Assembly: GCF_005930495.1 (NCBI RefSeq)
Contig: NZ_SJEX01000009.1
Location: forward strand, 36,355 to 100,354
Reading direction: 5' to 3'
From: Modestobacter excelsi
GTDB lineage: Bacteria; Actinomycetota; Actinomycetes; Mycobacteriales; Geodermatophilaceae
Length of the DNA stretch: 64,000 nt
A program made the translations under genes and the position numbers. Below the pieces are notes generated by a model that was not told the origin of the DNA, searched no databases, and saw only the letters and a list, made by a program, of their open reading frames with translations. Positions within the stretch are counted from its first letter, which is position 1, and every line of letters begins with the position of its first letter. This document shows, one piece after another, positions 16,839 through 23,113 of the stretch.

Positions 16839-16985
16839 TCAGACCGTCGGGGCCCCTTCCGGGGCGGCGGCCGCCGGCCGCCCGGTTCGCGGGTGCCACG
16901 CCGCCGGGCCACGCAGGTACCAGGGGCGGGAGAGCTCGAGGGAGGCCAGGGCGGGGAGCGGCAGGCGGCAGTCCAGGACGGCCAC
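16839..16985 (-). CDS. Candidate small protein (48 aa) between mftC and the SDR genes
   Basis: I do not recognise this family. GTG 16985 is preceded by AGGGAGGT with 6-base spacing, one of the best ribosome sites in the window, and of 48 sense codons about 45 end in G or C, as in the real genes here. The product starts MAVLDCRLPLPALASLELSR and contains the aromatic patch PWYLRGPAAWHP. It lies 70 bases after mftC and 64 before SDR 3 on the same strand, so it would be co-transcribed with mftABC. It has one Cys and no transmembrane segment. It could be a small partner of the pathway or a non-functional remnant. Confidence 0.5.
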   Translation of the reverse strand: MAVLDCRLPLPALASLELSRPWYLRGPAAWHPRTGRPAAAAPEGAPTV

Positions 16986-17055
16986 GCGCTCCACCTCCCT
17001 GGTCGGTCCGGTCGTCGTCGTCCACGCCTGCGCCGTGCGCGCAGGCGGGCGGGGG

Positions 17056-18282
17056 TCAGCTGGGCTGCAGGCCGGCCAGCGGGGACTCGTCGCACAGCTT
17101 GGCCGGGATGCTCGGCAGGCCGAGCATCGTGGGCTGGCCGCGGACCGGGCCGGTGTGGCTGTGGTCCAGGTGGCTCCTCGGGGTGGCCAGCTCCAGGTCG
17201 CGGGCGGCCAGGGCGGTCTCGCCGTAGCCCTGCACGCACTCCGGGTCCGGGCCGTCCAGCGGCAGGCCGGTGAAGAACTTGGCCGCCATGCAGCCACCGC
17301 GGCAGGCGTCGAAGTGGGCGCACTTCGTGCACGCGCCGCCGGTCTGCGGGTTGCGCAGGTCGGCGAACAGCTCGCTGTGCTGCCACACCTGCTGGAACCC
17401 GCCCGGTGAGCGCACATTGCCGGCGAGGAACTGCTCGTGGATGGCGAACGGGCAGGCGTAGACGTCACCGACCGGGTCGATGAGGCAGACCACCCGGCCG
17501 GCACCGCACAGGTTCAGCCCGGGCAGGGCCTCACCCAGGGCGGACAGGTGGAAGAAGGAGTCGCCGGTGAGCACCTGGTCGCCGTTGGCCAGCAGCCAGG
17601 AGTAGAGGTCGCGCTGCTGGGCCTGGGTGGGGTGCAGCCGGTCCCAGACGTCGGCGCCGCGACCCGACGGCCGGAAGCGGGTGATCCGCAGCTGGGCGCC
17701 GTAGCGGTCGGTGAGCGCCCTGAACTCGTCGAGCTGCCCGGCGTTCTCCCGGGTGACGACGACGGAGACCTTGAAGTCCTTCATGCCGGCCTCGGCCAGG
17801 TTCTCCAGCGCCCGGGTGGCGGTGGCGAACGAGCCGGTGCCGCGGACGGCGTCGTTGACCTCGGCGGTCGCGCCGTCCAGGGAGATCTGCACGTCGACGT
17901 AGTCGGTGCGGGCCAGCTGCTGGGCGCGGGCCCGGTCCAGCTTGATGCCGTTGGTGGAGAACTTGACGCCGACGTCGTGGCCGATGGCGTAGTCCAGCAG
18001 GTGCCAGAAGTCCGGCCGCACGGTCGGCTCGCCGCCCCCGACGTTGACATAGAAGACCTGCATCCGCTGCAGCTCGTCGATGACCGCCTCGGCCTCGGCG
18101 GTGCTCAACTCGCGCGGGTCGCGCCGTCCGGAGGAGGACAGGCAGTGCACGCAGGCCAGGTTGCAGGCGTAGGTGAGCTCCCAGGTGAGGCAGATCGGCG
18201 CGTCCAGGCCGTACTCGAACTGGTCGATCAGCTTTCCGCCCGTGGGGCGCTCGGCAGGGCGGGACGGCAGGACGGCGGTCAC
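17056..18282 (-). CDS. mftC: Mycofactocin radical SAM maturase MftC
   Basis: MftC oxidatively decarboxylates the C-terminal Tyr of MftA and then forms the Val-Tyr carbon-carbon bond, with MftB as chaperone. The 408-residue protein has the radical SAM cluster motif CNLACVHC (Cys 40, 44, 47), the GGEP SAM-binding motif (NVGGGEPTVRP) and a C-terminal SPASM domain with Cys in LCGAGRVVCLIDP, ACPFAIHE and CTKCAHFDACRGGC for two auxiliary iron-sulfur clusters. The GTG start overlaps the mftB stop (GTGA at 18279-18282). The C-terminus (TMLGLPSIPAKLCDESPLAG) is the usual MftC tail. Confidence 0.97.
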   Translation of the reverse strand: MTAVLPSRPAERPTGGKLIDQFEYGLDAPICLTWELTYACNLACVHCLSSSGRRDPRELSTAEAEAVIDELQRMQVFYVNVGGGEPTVRPDFWHLLDYAIGHDVGVKFSTNGIKLDRARAQQLARTDYVDVQISLDGATAEVNDAVRGTGSFATATRALENLAEAGMKDFKVSVVVTRENAGQLDEFRALTDRYGAQLRITRFRPSGRGADVWDRLHPTQAQQRDLYSWLLANGDQVLTGDSFFHLSALGEALPGLNLCGAGRVVCLIDPVGDVYACPFAIHEQFLAGNVRSPGGFQQVWQHSELFADLRNPQTGGACTKCAHFDACRGGCMAAKFFTGLPLDGPDPECVQGYGETALAARDLELATPRSHLDHSHTGPVRGQPTMLGLPSIPAKLCDESPLAGLQPS

Positions 18283-18599
18283 GCGGACTCCTCGGTGCGG
18301 CGTTGGATCATCTGCGAGCGGGCGAGCGTGGCCAGCGCGGTGACGTAGGCCCGGTGCTGCGCCTCGGGCACCGCGCAGGCGGCCAGGGTGCTCGGCACGT
18401 CGGGGTGCGCCTCCAGGGCCGTCACCACCGCGACCAGCGGCTTCGACTTCAGGAACGACAGCTTCCGGTTCCCGAAGTGGTAGACGAGCGCACCGAACGG
18501 CTCCGGCCGCAGCGCCACCGACGGCGACTTCCGCCAGGGCACGGACGGGTCGAAGGGCACGGTCTCATCCACAGGTACGTGCTCGGCGGGGATCGTCAC
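18279..18599 (-). CDS. mftB: Mycofactocin precursor-recognition protein MftB
   Basis: MftB is the RiPP recognition element (PqqD-like) that binds MftA and presents it to MftC. The core VALRPEPFGALVYHFGNRKL and the following SFLKSKPLVAVVTAL are characteristic. The start is not certain: the reading frame is open upstream to the mftA end but has no ATG, so I use GTG 18599 (106 residues, MTIPAEHVPVDETVPFD); later GTG codons are possible because only the part from VPW on is conserved. It is 47 bases after mftA and overlaps mftC by 4 bases. Confidence 0.93.
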   Translation of the reverse strand: MTIPAEHVPVDETVPFDPSVPWRKSPSVALRPEPFGALVYHFGNRKLSFLKSKPLVAVVTALEAHPDVPSTLAACAVPEAQHRAYVTALATLARSQMIQRRTEESA

Positions 18600-18646
18600 C
18601 GCCCCCGCGGTCGGCTGCCCGAGCGCGGGGGCGGAGGAGCCGTCGA

Positions 18647-18766
18647 TCAGTACACCCCGCACATGCCGTCGATCGAGACCTCCTCGACCAGGGACTCCTC
18701 GACGAGCACCTCCTCGGCGGCGGCCGGCGTCTCGGTGCGGGTCTCGTCCTGCGTCGTCTCGGGCAC
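18647..18766 (-). CDS. mftA: Mycofactocin precursor peptide MftA
   Basis: The ribosomal precursor of mycofactocin: 39 residues starting MPETTQDETRTETPAAAEEV, an acidic leader (EEVLVEESLVEEVS) and the invariant C-terminus IDGMCGVY. The last Val-Tyr pair is the part decarboxylated and crosslinked by MftC and cut off by MftE. GTG 18766 has GGAGG 4 bases upstream; a GTG nine codons earlier is an alternative without a ribosome site. First gene of the operon running to 12170; a promoter with an internal repeat lies at 18809-18837. Confidence 0.96.
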   Translation of the reverse strand: MPETTQDETRTETPAAAEEVLVEESLVEEVSIDGMCGVY

Positions 18767-18808
18767 GGTGCCTCCGGGAGTGATCTGGTTCACGATCGGA
18801 CGAGCCCG

Positions 18809-18837
18809 ACGCTAGTGACACCGAGTGCCACCGGCAA
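18809..18837 (-). promoter_or_regulatory. Probable mftA promoter with two GTGNCAC boxes in the spacer
   Basis: Read on the minus strand, TTGCCG (18832-18837) and TAGCGT (18809-18814) are 17 bases apart and give a predicted start near 18802, about 35 bases before mftA. Between them lies a 10-bp direct repeat (AGTGACACCG at 18814-18823 and AGTGCCACCG at 18824-18833 on the plus strand), each containing a GTGNCAC palindrome. A repressor bound there would block the promoter; MftR, encoded divergently at 19107, is the natural candidate. Confidence 0.6.
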
Positions 18838-18939
18838 GGGGCAGTTGCGGACGCCCAGGTCCTGCACAGCAAGCGCCCCGGCCGCTCCCAGACCGGCGGC
18901 CGATGCTCGGCCGGGTACCCACCCGACCTGGAGGTCCCC

Positions 18940-19044
18940 GTGCTCACCGTCGCCGTGCTCGTCGCCTTCTTCGCCCTGCTCACCGTCGCCGACGTGCTCC
19001 CCGGTCAGTCCGGGGCGCCGGGGCTGGTGGCGCCGGTCCGCTGA
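18940..19044 (+). CDS. Candidate 34-aa single-span membrane peptide upstream of mftR
   Basis: GTG 18940 follows GGAGGT with 4-base spacing. The product, 34 residues, is one hydrophobic helix (LTVAVLVAFFALLTVADVL) followed by a short polar tail (PGQSGAPGLVAPVR). The stop is 62 bases before mftR on the same strand. Third-base G/C content is nearly complete. I know no family for it. It may be a small membrane protein co-transcribed with mftR, or a translated leader. Confidence 0.42.
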   Translation: MLTVAVLVAFFALLTVADVLPGQSGAPGLVAPVR

Positions 19045-19106
19045 CCCACCCCCGTGTCGTCGCCCGGCCGCGGCTCCGGCGGTCGGTGGCGGGGCAGACT
19101 GGGCCC

Positions 19107-19700
19107 ATGACCCAGGCAGTGGTCGTCCCTGACGCGCGCGAGGAGACCCGCGCCCGGATCGAGCAGGCCGCCCTCGACCTCTTCACCGCGCAGGGCTTCG
19201 AGCAGGTGACGATCGACGGGATCGCGGACGCCGCGGGCATCAGCCGGCGCACGTTCTTCCGCTACGTCAGCGCGAAGGCCGACGCGGTGTGGGGTGACTT
19301 CGACGCCCACGTCGTCCGCCTCGAGGGGATGCTCGCCGCCACGGCCGCCGACCAGTCGGTGCTGACCTCGATCTGCGCGGCCTACGTCGAGGTCAACGAC
19401 TACGCGCAGGCCGACCTGCCGATGCTGCGGCAGCGGATGCGGCTGATCCTCACCGAGCCGGCGCTGCAGGCGCACTCCCAGGTCCGGTACGCCGCCGTCG
19501 ACCGGGTCGTCGCCGCCCACGTGGCCCGGCGCACCGGGGTCACCCCGGACGCGCTCGTCCCGCGGCTGGTGGCCGTCAGCACCCGCGCGGCGGCGACGAC
19601 GGCGTTCGAGGTCTGGCTCGCCGACGGGCGGAGCTCGCTCGGCACGGTGCTGCACCAGGCCTTCGACGAGTTGGCCGCCGGCTTCCCGGCCCTCCGGTAG
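19107..19700 (+). CDS. mftR: TetR-family regulator, probable MftR of the mycofactocin operon
   Basis: A 197-residue TetR protein. The HTH covers about residues 13-60 (VTIDGIADAAGISRRTFFRYV) and the C-terminal helical domain contains the MftR-like LRQRMRLILTEPALQAHSQ. In mycobacteria a TetR regulator of this kind, MftR, sits next to mftA and is reported to respond to acyl-CoA. Here it is divergent from mftA across 340 bases. The likely operator is the GTGNCAC pair in the mftA promoter. Assignment as MftR rests on family plus position. Confidence 0.82.
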   Translation: MTQAVVVPDAREETRARIEQAALDLFTAQGFEQVTIDGIADAAGISRRTFFRYVSAKADAVWGDFDAHVVRLEGMLAATAADQSVLTSICAAYVEVNDYAQADLPMLRQRMRLILTEPALQAHSQVRYAAVDRVVAAHVARRTGVTPDALVPRLVAVSTRAAATTAFEVWLADGRSSLGTVLHQAFDELAAGFPALR

Positions 19701-19708
19701 TCGCCTGG

Positions 19709-19738
19709 GGAGCGCGGCCGGTTCCCCGGCCGCGCTCC
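19709..19738. terminator. Strong bidirectional terminator hairpin
   Basis: GGAGCGCGGCCGG (19709-19721) pairs perfectly with CCGGCCGCGCTCC (19726-19738) around a TTCC loop. It lies between the convergent stops of mftR (19700) and the next gene (19751). Confidence 0.85.
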
Positions 19739-19750
19739 TGACCTGCGAGG

Positions 19751-20305
19751 TCAGACGGTGGTGCTGCTCTTCTCCGAGATGCCGCGCAGCACCTCGGACG
19801 GGCGCTGCTGCTCACCGGCGTAGGAGCTGATGACGACGAGCGTCCCGGTGATCGCCGGGATGACCCACTGCAGCTGGTCGAGCTTGTTCTGCGCGGCCGC
19901 GATGTCCGCGCGGGCGCGCTTGGAGGGCTTGGTCCCCCGCTTCGACGGGGTGGCACCGCCCTGCTTGACGATGTTGCCCAGGACGCGGCTGTAGGCGGTC
20001 ACGCCCAGAGCCGCGGCGGTGAGCAGGGTCTTGGCCGCCGACATGCCGCCGACGCCCTTCTGCTGGGCGACCCGGTCCTTGTTGGCACCGAGCTGACCGA
20101 CGCTGCCCACCAGGTGGGCGCCGATGGCGGCGGCGTTGACCGGCGTCCACCGGTTCCAGCCGGCGTTGGCGACGGCGCCGGCGGACTTGTCGCTGCCGGC
20201 CTCGGCAGCAGCGGCGTTCAGCGCGACGGCGTTCGCGAGCGTGCCGCCGAACCAGGCGGCGAGGCCGACGTCGTGCAGGGAGCGGGACAGGGTGTTGGTA
20301 GCCAT
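19751..20305 (-). CDS. Conserved membrane protein of unknown function
   Basis: A 184-residue protein with three or four hydrophobic segments: SLHDVGLAAWFGGTLANAVA near residue 10, NAAAIGAHLVGSVGQLG near 58, TLLTAAALGVTAYSRVL near 90 and WVIPAITGTLVVISSYA near 145. A basic cytoplasmic loop (PSKRGTKPSKRARADI) lies before the last helix. Related unnamed proteins occur in actinobacteria; I cannot assign a function. ATG 20305 has GAGAGG upstream. GGGTAA occurs about 150 bases upstream, but without a well-spaced -35 I do not call a stress promoter. Confidence 0.8.
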   Translation of the reverse strand: MATNTLSRSLHDVGLAAWFGGTLANAVALNAAAAEAGSDKSAGAVANAGWNRWTPVNAAAIGAHLVGSVGQLGANKDRVAQQKGVGGMSAAKTLLTAAALGVTAYSRVLGNIVKQGGATPSKRGTKPSKRARADIAAAQNKLDQLQWVIPAITGTLVVISSYAGEQQRPSEVLRGISEKSSTTV

Positions 20306-20598
20306 TGCTGGGCCTCTCGGGTCGGGGTGGTGGACCAGCGACCGCGGAGGCCGTCGAGGCCTCCACCGCCACCGGGGAACTGCACGAGGGCCGTCCGGTC
20401 GACGCGTTCGGCGACCCGGTCCTCGTCGATCCGCATGGGGCTCCGTTACCCGCCCGTTTCCGTTGAACCCTTCCGATGGCCCACTGTCTGCGATTCGTCG
20501 GCGCAACGGGCGGACCACCGATGACCGGGCCATGACCACGCCCCCCGAGACCGCCGAGGCATTCTCCGGCCACCGCGACCGAGCCGGCGACCACGACG
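20306..20598. other. Intergenic region without a recognised gene
   Basis: The stretch between the membrane-protein start and the next plus-strand ORF has no recognisable protein or RNA in any frame. A short inverted repeat (GGAGGCC / GGCCTCC around 20346-20373) is the only structure I noticed. Confidence 0.5.
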
Positions 20599-20748
20599 GT
20601 GAAGAGGGTCCGCTTCGTCGTCGTCGCCGGCGAGGGCGCCGCCGCGGTGGACGCCGTGGGCCGCTACGAGTTCAGCGGTGGTCTGCTGACCCCGCTCACC
20701 TCCTACGCCGTCGAGCTGGACCCGGCCGCAGCCGCGGACCGCGCCTAG
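20599..20748 (+). CDS. Possible small protein (49 aa) upstream of the DsbA-family gene
   Basis: GTG 20599 opens a 49-residue frame beginning MKRVRFVVVAGEGAAAVDAV and ending in an acidic tail (YAVELDPAAAADRA), stopping 1 base before the next start. Codon third positions are G/C-rich, but there is no ribosome site and no recognised family. The strand-helix pattern could equally be the remnant of a longer gene. Confidence 0.3.
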   Translation: MKRVRFVVVAGEGAAAVDAVGRYEFSGGLLTPLTSYAVELDPAAAADRA

Positions 20749-20749
20749 C

Positions 20750-21475
20750 GTGGACGCCGTGGCCGATCTCCGCTTCTACTTCGACCCGGTCTGCCCGTTC
20801 GCCTGGATGACCAGCAGGTGGGTGCGGCTGGTGCAGGCGCAGCGGGACTACTCGGTGGACTGGCGGTTCGTCTCGCTGCGCCTGGTCAACGCCGCGGTCG
20901 ACTACGACGCGCAGTTCCCGCCGGACTACGAGGTCGGGCACACCGCCGGGTTGCGGCTGCTCCGGGTGGCCGCCCGGACCCGCGCGGAGCACGGCCGTGC
21001 GGCGGTGGGCACGCTGTACGAGGCGCTGGGTCAGCGCCTGTTCGACTCCCCACCCGACCCCGAGGACAGCGCCGACCGCCGCGGCACCCGGGCGTTCCTC
21101 GATCCGGTGCTGGCGTCGGCCGGCCTCCCCGCGGCGTTGGCCGAGGCGCTGGACGACGCCTCCCTCGACGCCGTCGTGCAGGCGGAGACCGACGAGGCGC
21201 TGGCGCTGACCGGCCGGGACGTGGGCACGCCGATCATCCACGTCCAGCCGCCCGCCGGGGTCGCCTTCTTCGGGCCGGTGATCAGCCGGCTGCCCAGCGA
21301 GGCCGACGCCGTCCGGCTGTGGGACCACGTCGTCGGCCTGGCCTCGTTCCCCGGCTTCGCCGAGCTCAAGCGCAGCCTGCGGGAGCTGCCGCAGCTGCGT
21401 GGCCTGGGCGTCGAGCCCGATGAGGTGGGCGAGCAGGAGGACTGGCACGGCGGGAGCCGGCGCCGGCACCACTAG
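20750..21475 (+). CDS. DsbA-family protein related to mycothiol-dependent nitroreductase Rv2466c, single-Cys variant
   Basis: A thioredoxin-fold protein with an inserted helical domain. The 241 residues start MDAVADLRFYFDPVCPFAWM; the equivalent of the CPWC active site of Rv2466c is CPFA, so the resolving Cys is missing. The cis-Pro loop is GRDVGTPIIHVQPP near 165. The family uses mycothiol as reductant in actinobacteria; loss of the second Cys suggests a monothiol or transferase/isomerase-type activity rather than classic disulfide exchange. The C-terminal 25 residues (EPDEVGEQEDWHGG) extend beyond the fold. GTG 20759 is an alternative start. Confidence 0.85.
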   Translation: MDAVADLRFYFDPVCPFAWMTSRWVRLVQAQRDYSVDWRFVSLRLVNAAVDYDAQFPPDYEVGHTAGLRLLRVAARTRAEHGRAAVGTLYEALGQRLFDSPPDPEDSADRRGTRAFLDPVLASAGLPAALAEALDDASLDAVVQAETDEALALTGRDVGTPIIHVQPPAGVAFFGPVISRLPSEADAVRLWDHVVGLASFPGFAELKRSLRELPQLRGLGVEPDEVGEQEDWHGGSRRRHH

Positions 21476-21635
21476 GTCGAGCCGGTGAGTGAAGGGGATC
21501 CGCCAGCACACCGTGGCCGTCGCCGACGCCACCGACCTGCCGGTGATGCGTTACGACGTCCCCGCCCGCACCGGGGTCCGCTGCTCGGTGGAGACGCCGT
21601 CCCGTCGCTGCCGGGCTGGTGGCAGGGTGACCACC

Positions 21636-22097
21636 ATGGACAGCCGCACGCACTCGGACTCCGTCGTCGTCCGGACAGGCCCGGAGGAGCTCTACGACCT
21701 GGTGTCCGACGTGACCCGGACCGGCGAGTGGAGCCCGGTCTGCACCGCGTGCTGGTGGGACGAGGGCGCGACCGGGCAGGTGGGCGACTGGTTCACCGGC
21801 CACAACGAGACCCCGGAGCGCACCTGGGAGACCCGCAGCCTGGTCGTCGCCGCGGAGCGCGGTCGGGAGTTCGCCTGGCTGGTCGGCGGCAGGCTGGTGC
21901 GCTGGGGGTTCGTCCTGGAGCCGGTGGACGGCGGCACCCGGCTGACCGAGACCTGGGAGTTCCTGCCCGCCGGGCAGGAGTTCTTCGTCGAGCGCTACGG
22001 CGAGGACGCCCAGCGCCAGGTCGAGGAGCGCACCCGCGCCGCGCACGCCGGCATCCCCGCCACACTCGCCGCGATCAAGGCGATCGCCGAACGCTGA
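21636..22097 (+). CDS. SRPBCC (START-like) family protein, polyketide cyclase type
   Basis: A 153-residue ligand-binding alpha/beta grip protein. Typical features are the N-terminal strand SVVVRTGPEELYDLVSDVTR, the TGEWSP motif at the start of helix 2 and the C-terminal helix preceded by GGTRLTETWEF. ATG 21636 is chosen because the upstream open frame lacks homology-like sequence; GTG 21627 is also possible. The ligand is unknown. Many mycobacterial relatives bind lipids or assist ring formation. It stands alone, 160 bases after the DsbA-family gene. Confidence 0.82.
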   Translation: MDSRTHSDSVVVRTGPEELYDLVSDVTRTGEWSPVCTACWWDEGATGQVGDWFTGHNETPERTWETRSLVVAAERGREFAWLVGGRLVRWGFVLEPVDGGTRLTETWEFLPAGQEFFVERYGEDAQRQVEERTRAAHAGIPATLAAIKAIAER

Positions 22098-22271
22098 GAC
22101 GAAGCAACAGCCGACGCCTCGGGATCTGGTACCGCGAGCCGCGCTGGTCAGGCCATCTTCCACGTCCGGTCGGAGGCCCAATTCGCAGTGACGATCGTGG
22201 GGACGAGGAGGGGGTGAACGCGTAGGCTCCGCGCACCGTACCGGCAGTCTTGGACGTGCGCGGAGGTGCTC
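22098..22271. other. Intergenic region, somewhat lower GC, nothing assigned
   Basis: No recognisable gene or RNA. With the weak small ORF that follows, the gap before the DUF732-type gene is 310 bases and probably holds its promoter, which I could not place confidently. Confidence 0.4.
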
Positions 22272-22406
22272 GTGATCGTCGTCGAGTTGGCCGTGGGAGC
22301 GCCGGCCGCGGACCCGGGCCGCGGTGGAGCCCGGATCCCGGGGGCAGTGCGGTACCTGTCACTGGTCGGCGCGGTAGCCCCGCTGCCTTGTTCCTGGGAC
22401 CACTGA
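22272..22406 (+). CDS. Weak candidate small ORF (44 aa) directly before the DUF732-type gene
   Basis: GTG 22272 lies 5 bases after GGAGG and opens a 44-residue frame (MIVVELAVGAPAADPG at its start) whose stop is 1 base before the next ATG. Third-position G/C is lower than in neighbours, so coding is doubtful; it could be a coupled leader ORF. Confidence 0.25.
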   Translation: MIVVELAVGAPAADPGRGGARIPGAVRYLSLVGAVAPLPCSWDH

Positions 22407-22407
22407 C

Positions 22408-22893
22408 ATGGCCGACAACGGCCCTCTGCCCGCTGCTCATCACCGGCACGCCCACCACCCGACGCCGAGGGACCGCCGCCGGCGCCTGTCCCTGATCGCC
22501 GTCGGTGTGCTCGTCGTCGCCGCGATCGCTGCCGCGCTCGTCCTCGCTTCCTCGGATGGCTCCAGCACGGCGGTCGCCGACCAACCCATGGCCGCCACAG
22601 CCCCGACTCCGACCACGACGCCGGCCCCGACCGTGACAGTGACTGCGACTGCGACTGCGACCGCGTCGGACGTTCCCGGCACCTTCGTCGACGCAATGCA
22701 GCAACTGGGCATCCCGCTGGACGCCAACACCGGCTGGGCCGTCGCCCAGGGGATCTGCGTCCGACTGGGACACCCCGCCCGCTACGACGAGTTCACGATG
22801 GCGGAGGGCATCGAGAGGTTGTTCCCGTCGGTTCATGACGAGCAGGCGCACGCGTTCGTGGACATGGTGGTCACGTCGGTGTGCCACCTGTGA
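22408..22893 (+). CDS. Membrane-anchored DUF732-type protein
   Basis: A 161-residue exported protein: His/Arg-rich cytoplasmic start (AAHHRHAHHPTPRDRRRR), one transmembrane helix at about 29-50 (LSLIAVGVLVVAAIAAALVL), a Thr/Ala/Pro linker with a dipeptide repeat (TVTVTATATATAS) and a C-terminal domain from about 90 with the DUF732 pattern FVDAMQQLGIP followed by GWAVAQGICVRLG and a final Cys (TSVCHL). Two Cys in this domain likely form a disulfide. DUF732 proteins are common secreted proteins of mycobacteria and relatives with no known activity. A GACTGC microsatellite encodes part of the linker. Confidence 0.75.
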   Translation: MADNGPLPAAHHRHAHHPTPRDRRRRLSLIAVGVLVVAAIAAALVLASSDGSSTAVADQPMAATAPTPTTTPAPTVTVTATATATASDVPGTFVDAMQQLGIPLDANTGWAVAQGICVRLGHPARYDEFTMAEGIERLFPSVHDEQAHAFVDMVVTSVCHL

Positions 22894-23113
22894 GCCCAGC
22901 GGGAGATGTGAGGCCTGGTCGATCGGCGCCGGGTGGCTCCACGCCGCGAACTCGGTGACGTGACGCCCCAGGGACGTGCCGAACGCAGCCCCGCTCCGCC
23001 TGGTCCGGGCGAACGCAGCCGGCCGCGGTACTGGTCCTGATCTGCAGCTGCACCATCCCGGGCGGTGGCTCTGGTCCCCGTCCTCCACCAGGCAGACGCT
23101 GCCGGACCGGGGA

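Noticed and set aside
20440..20480. SigB-type promoter (GGGTAA) for the membrane protein at 19751
   Set aside because: The only GTT-like -35 element is 13 bases away, outside the usual 15-16, and the leader would be about 150 bases.
22620..22670. GACTGC microsatellite as a regulatory repeat
   Set aside because: It lies in frame within a low-complexity Thr/Ala linker and is explained by coding.
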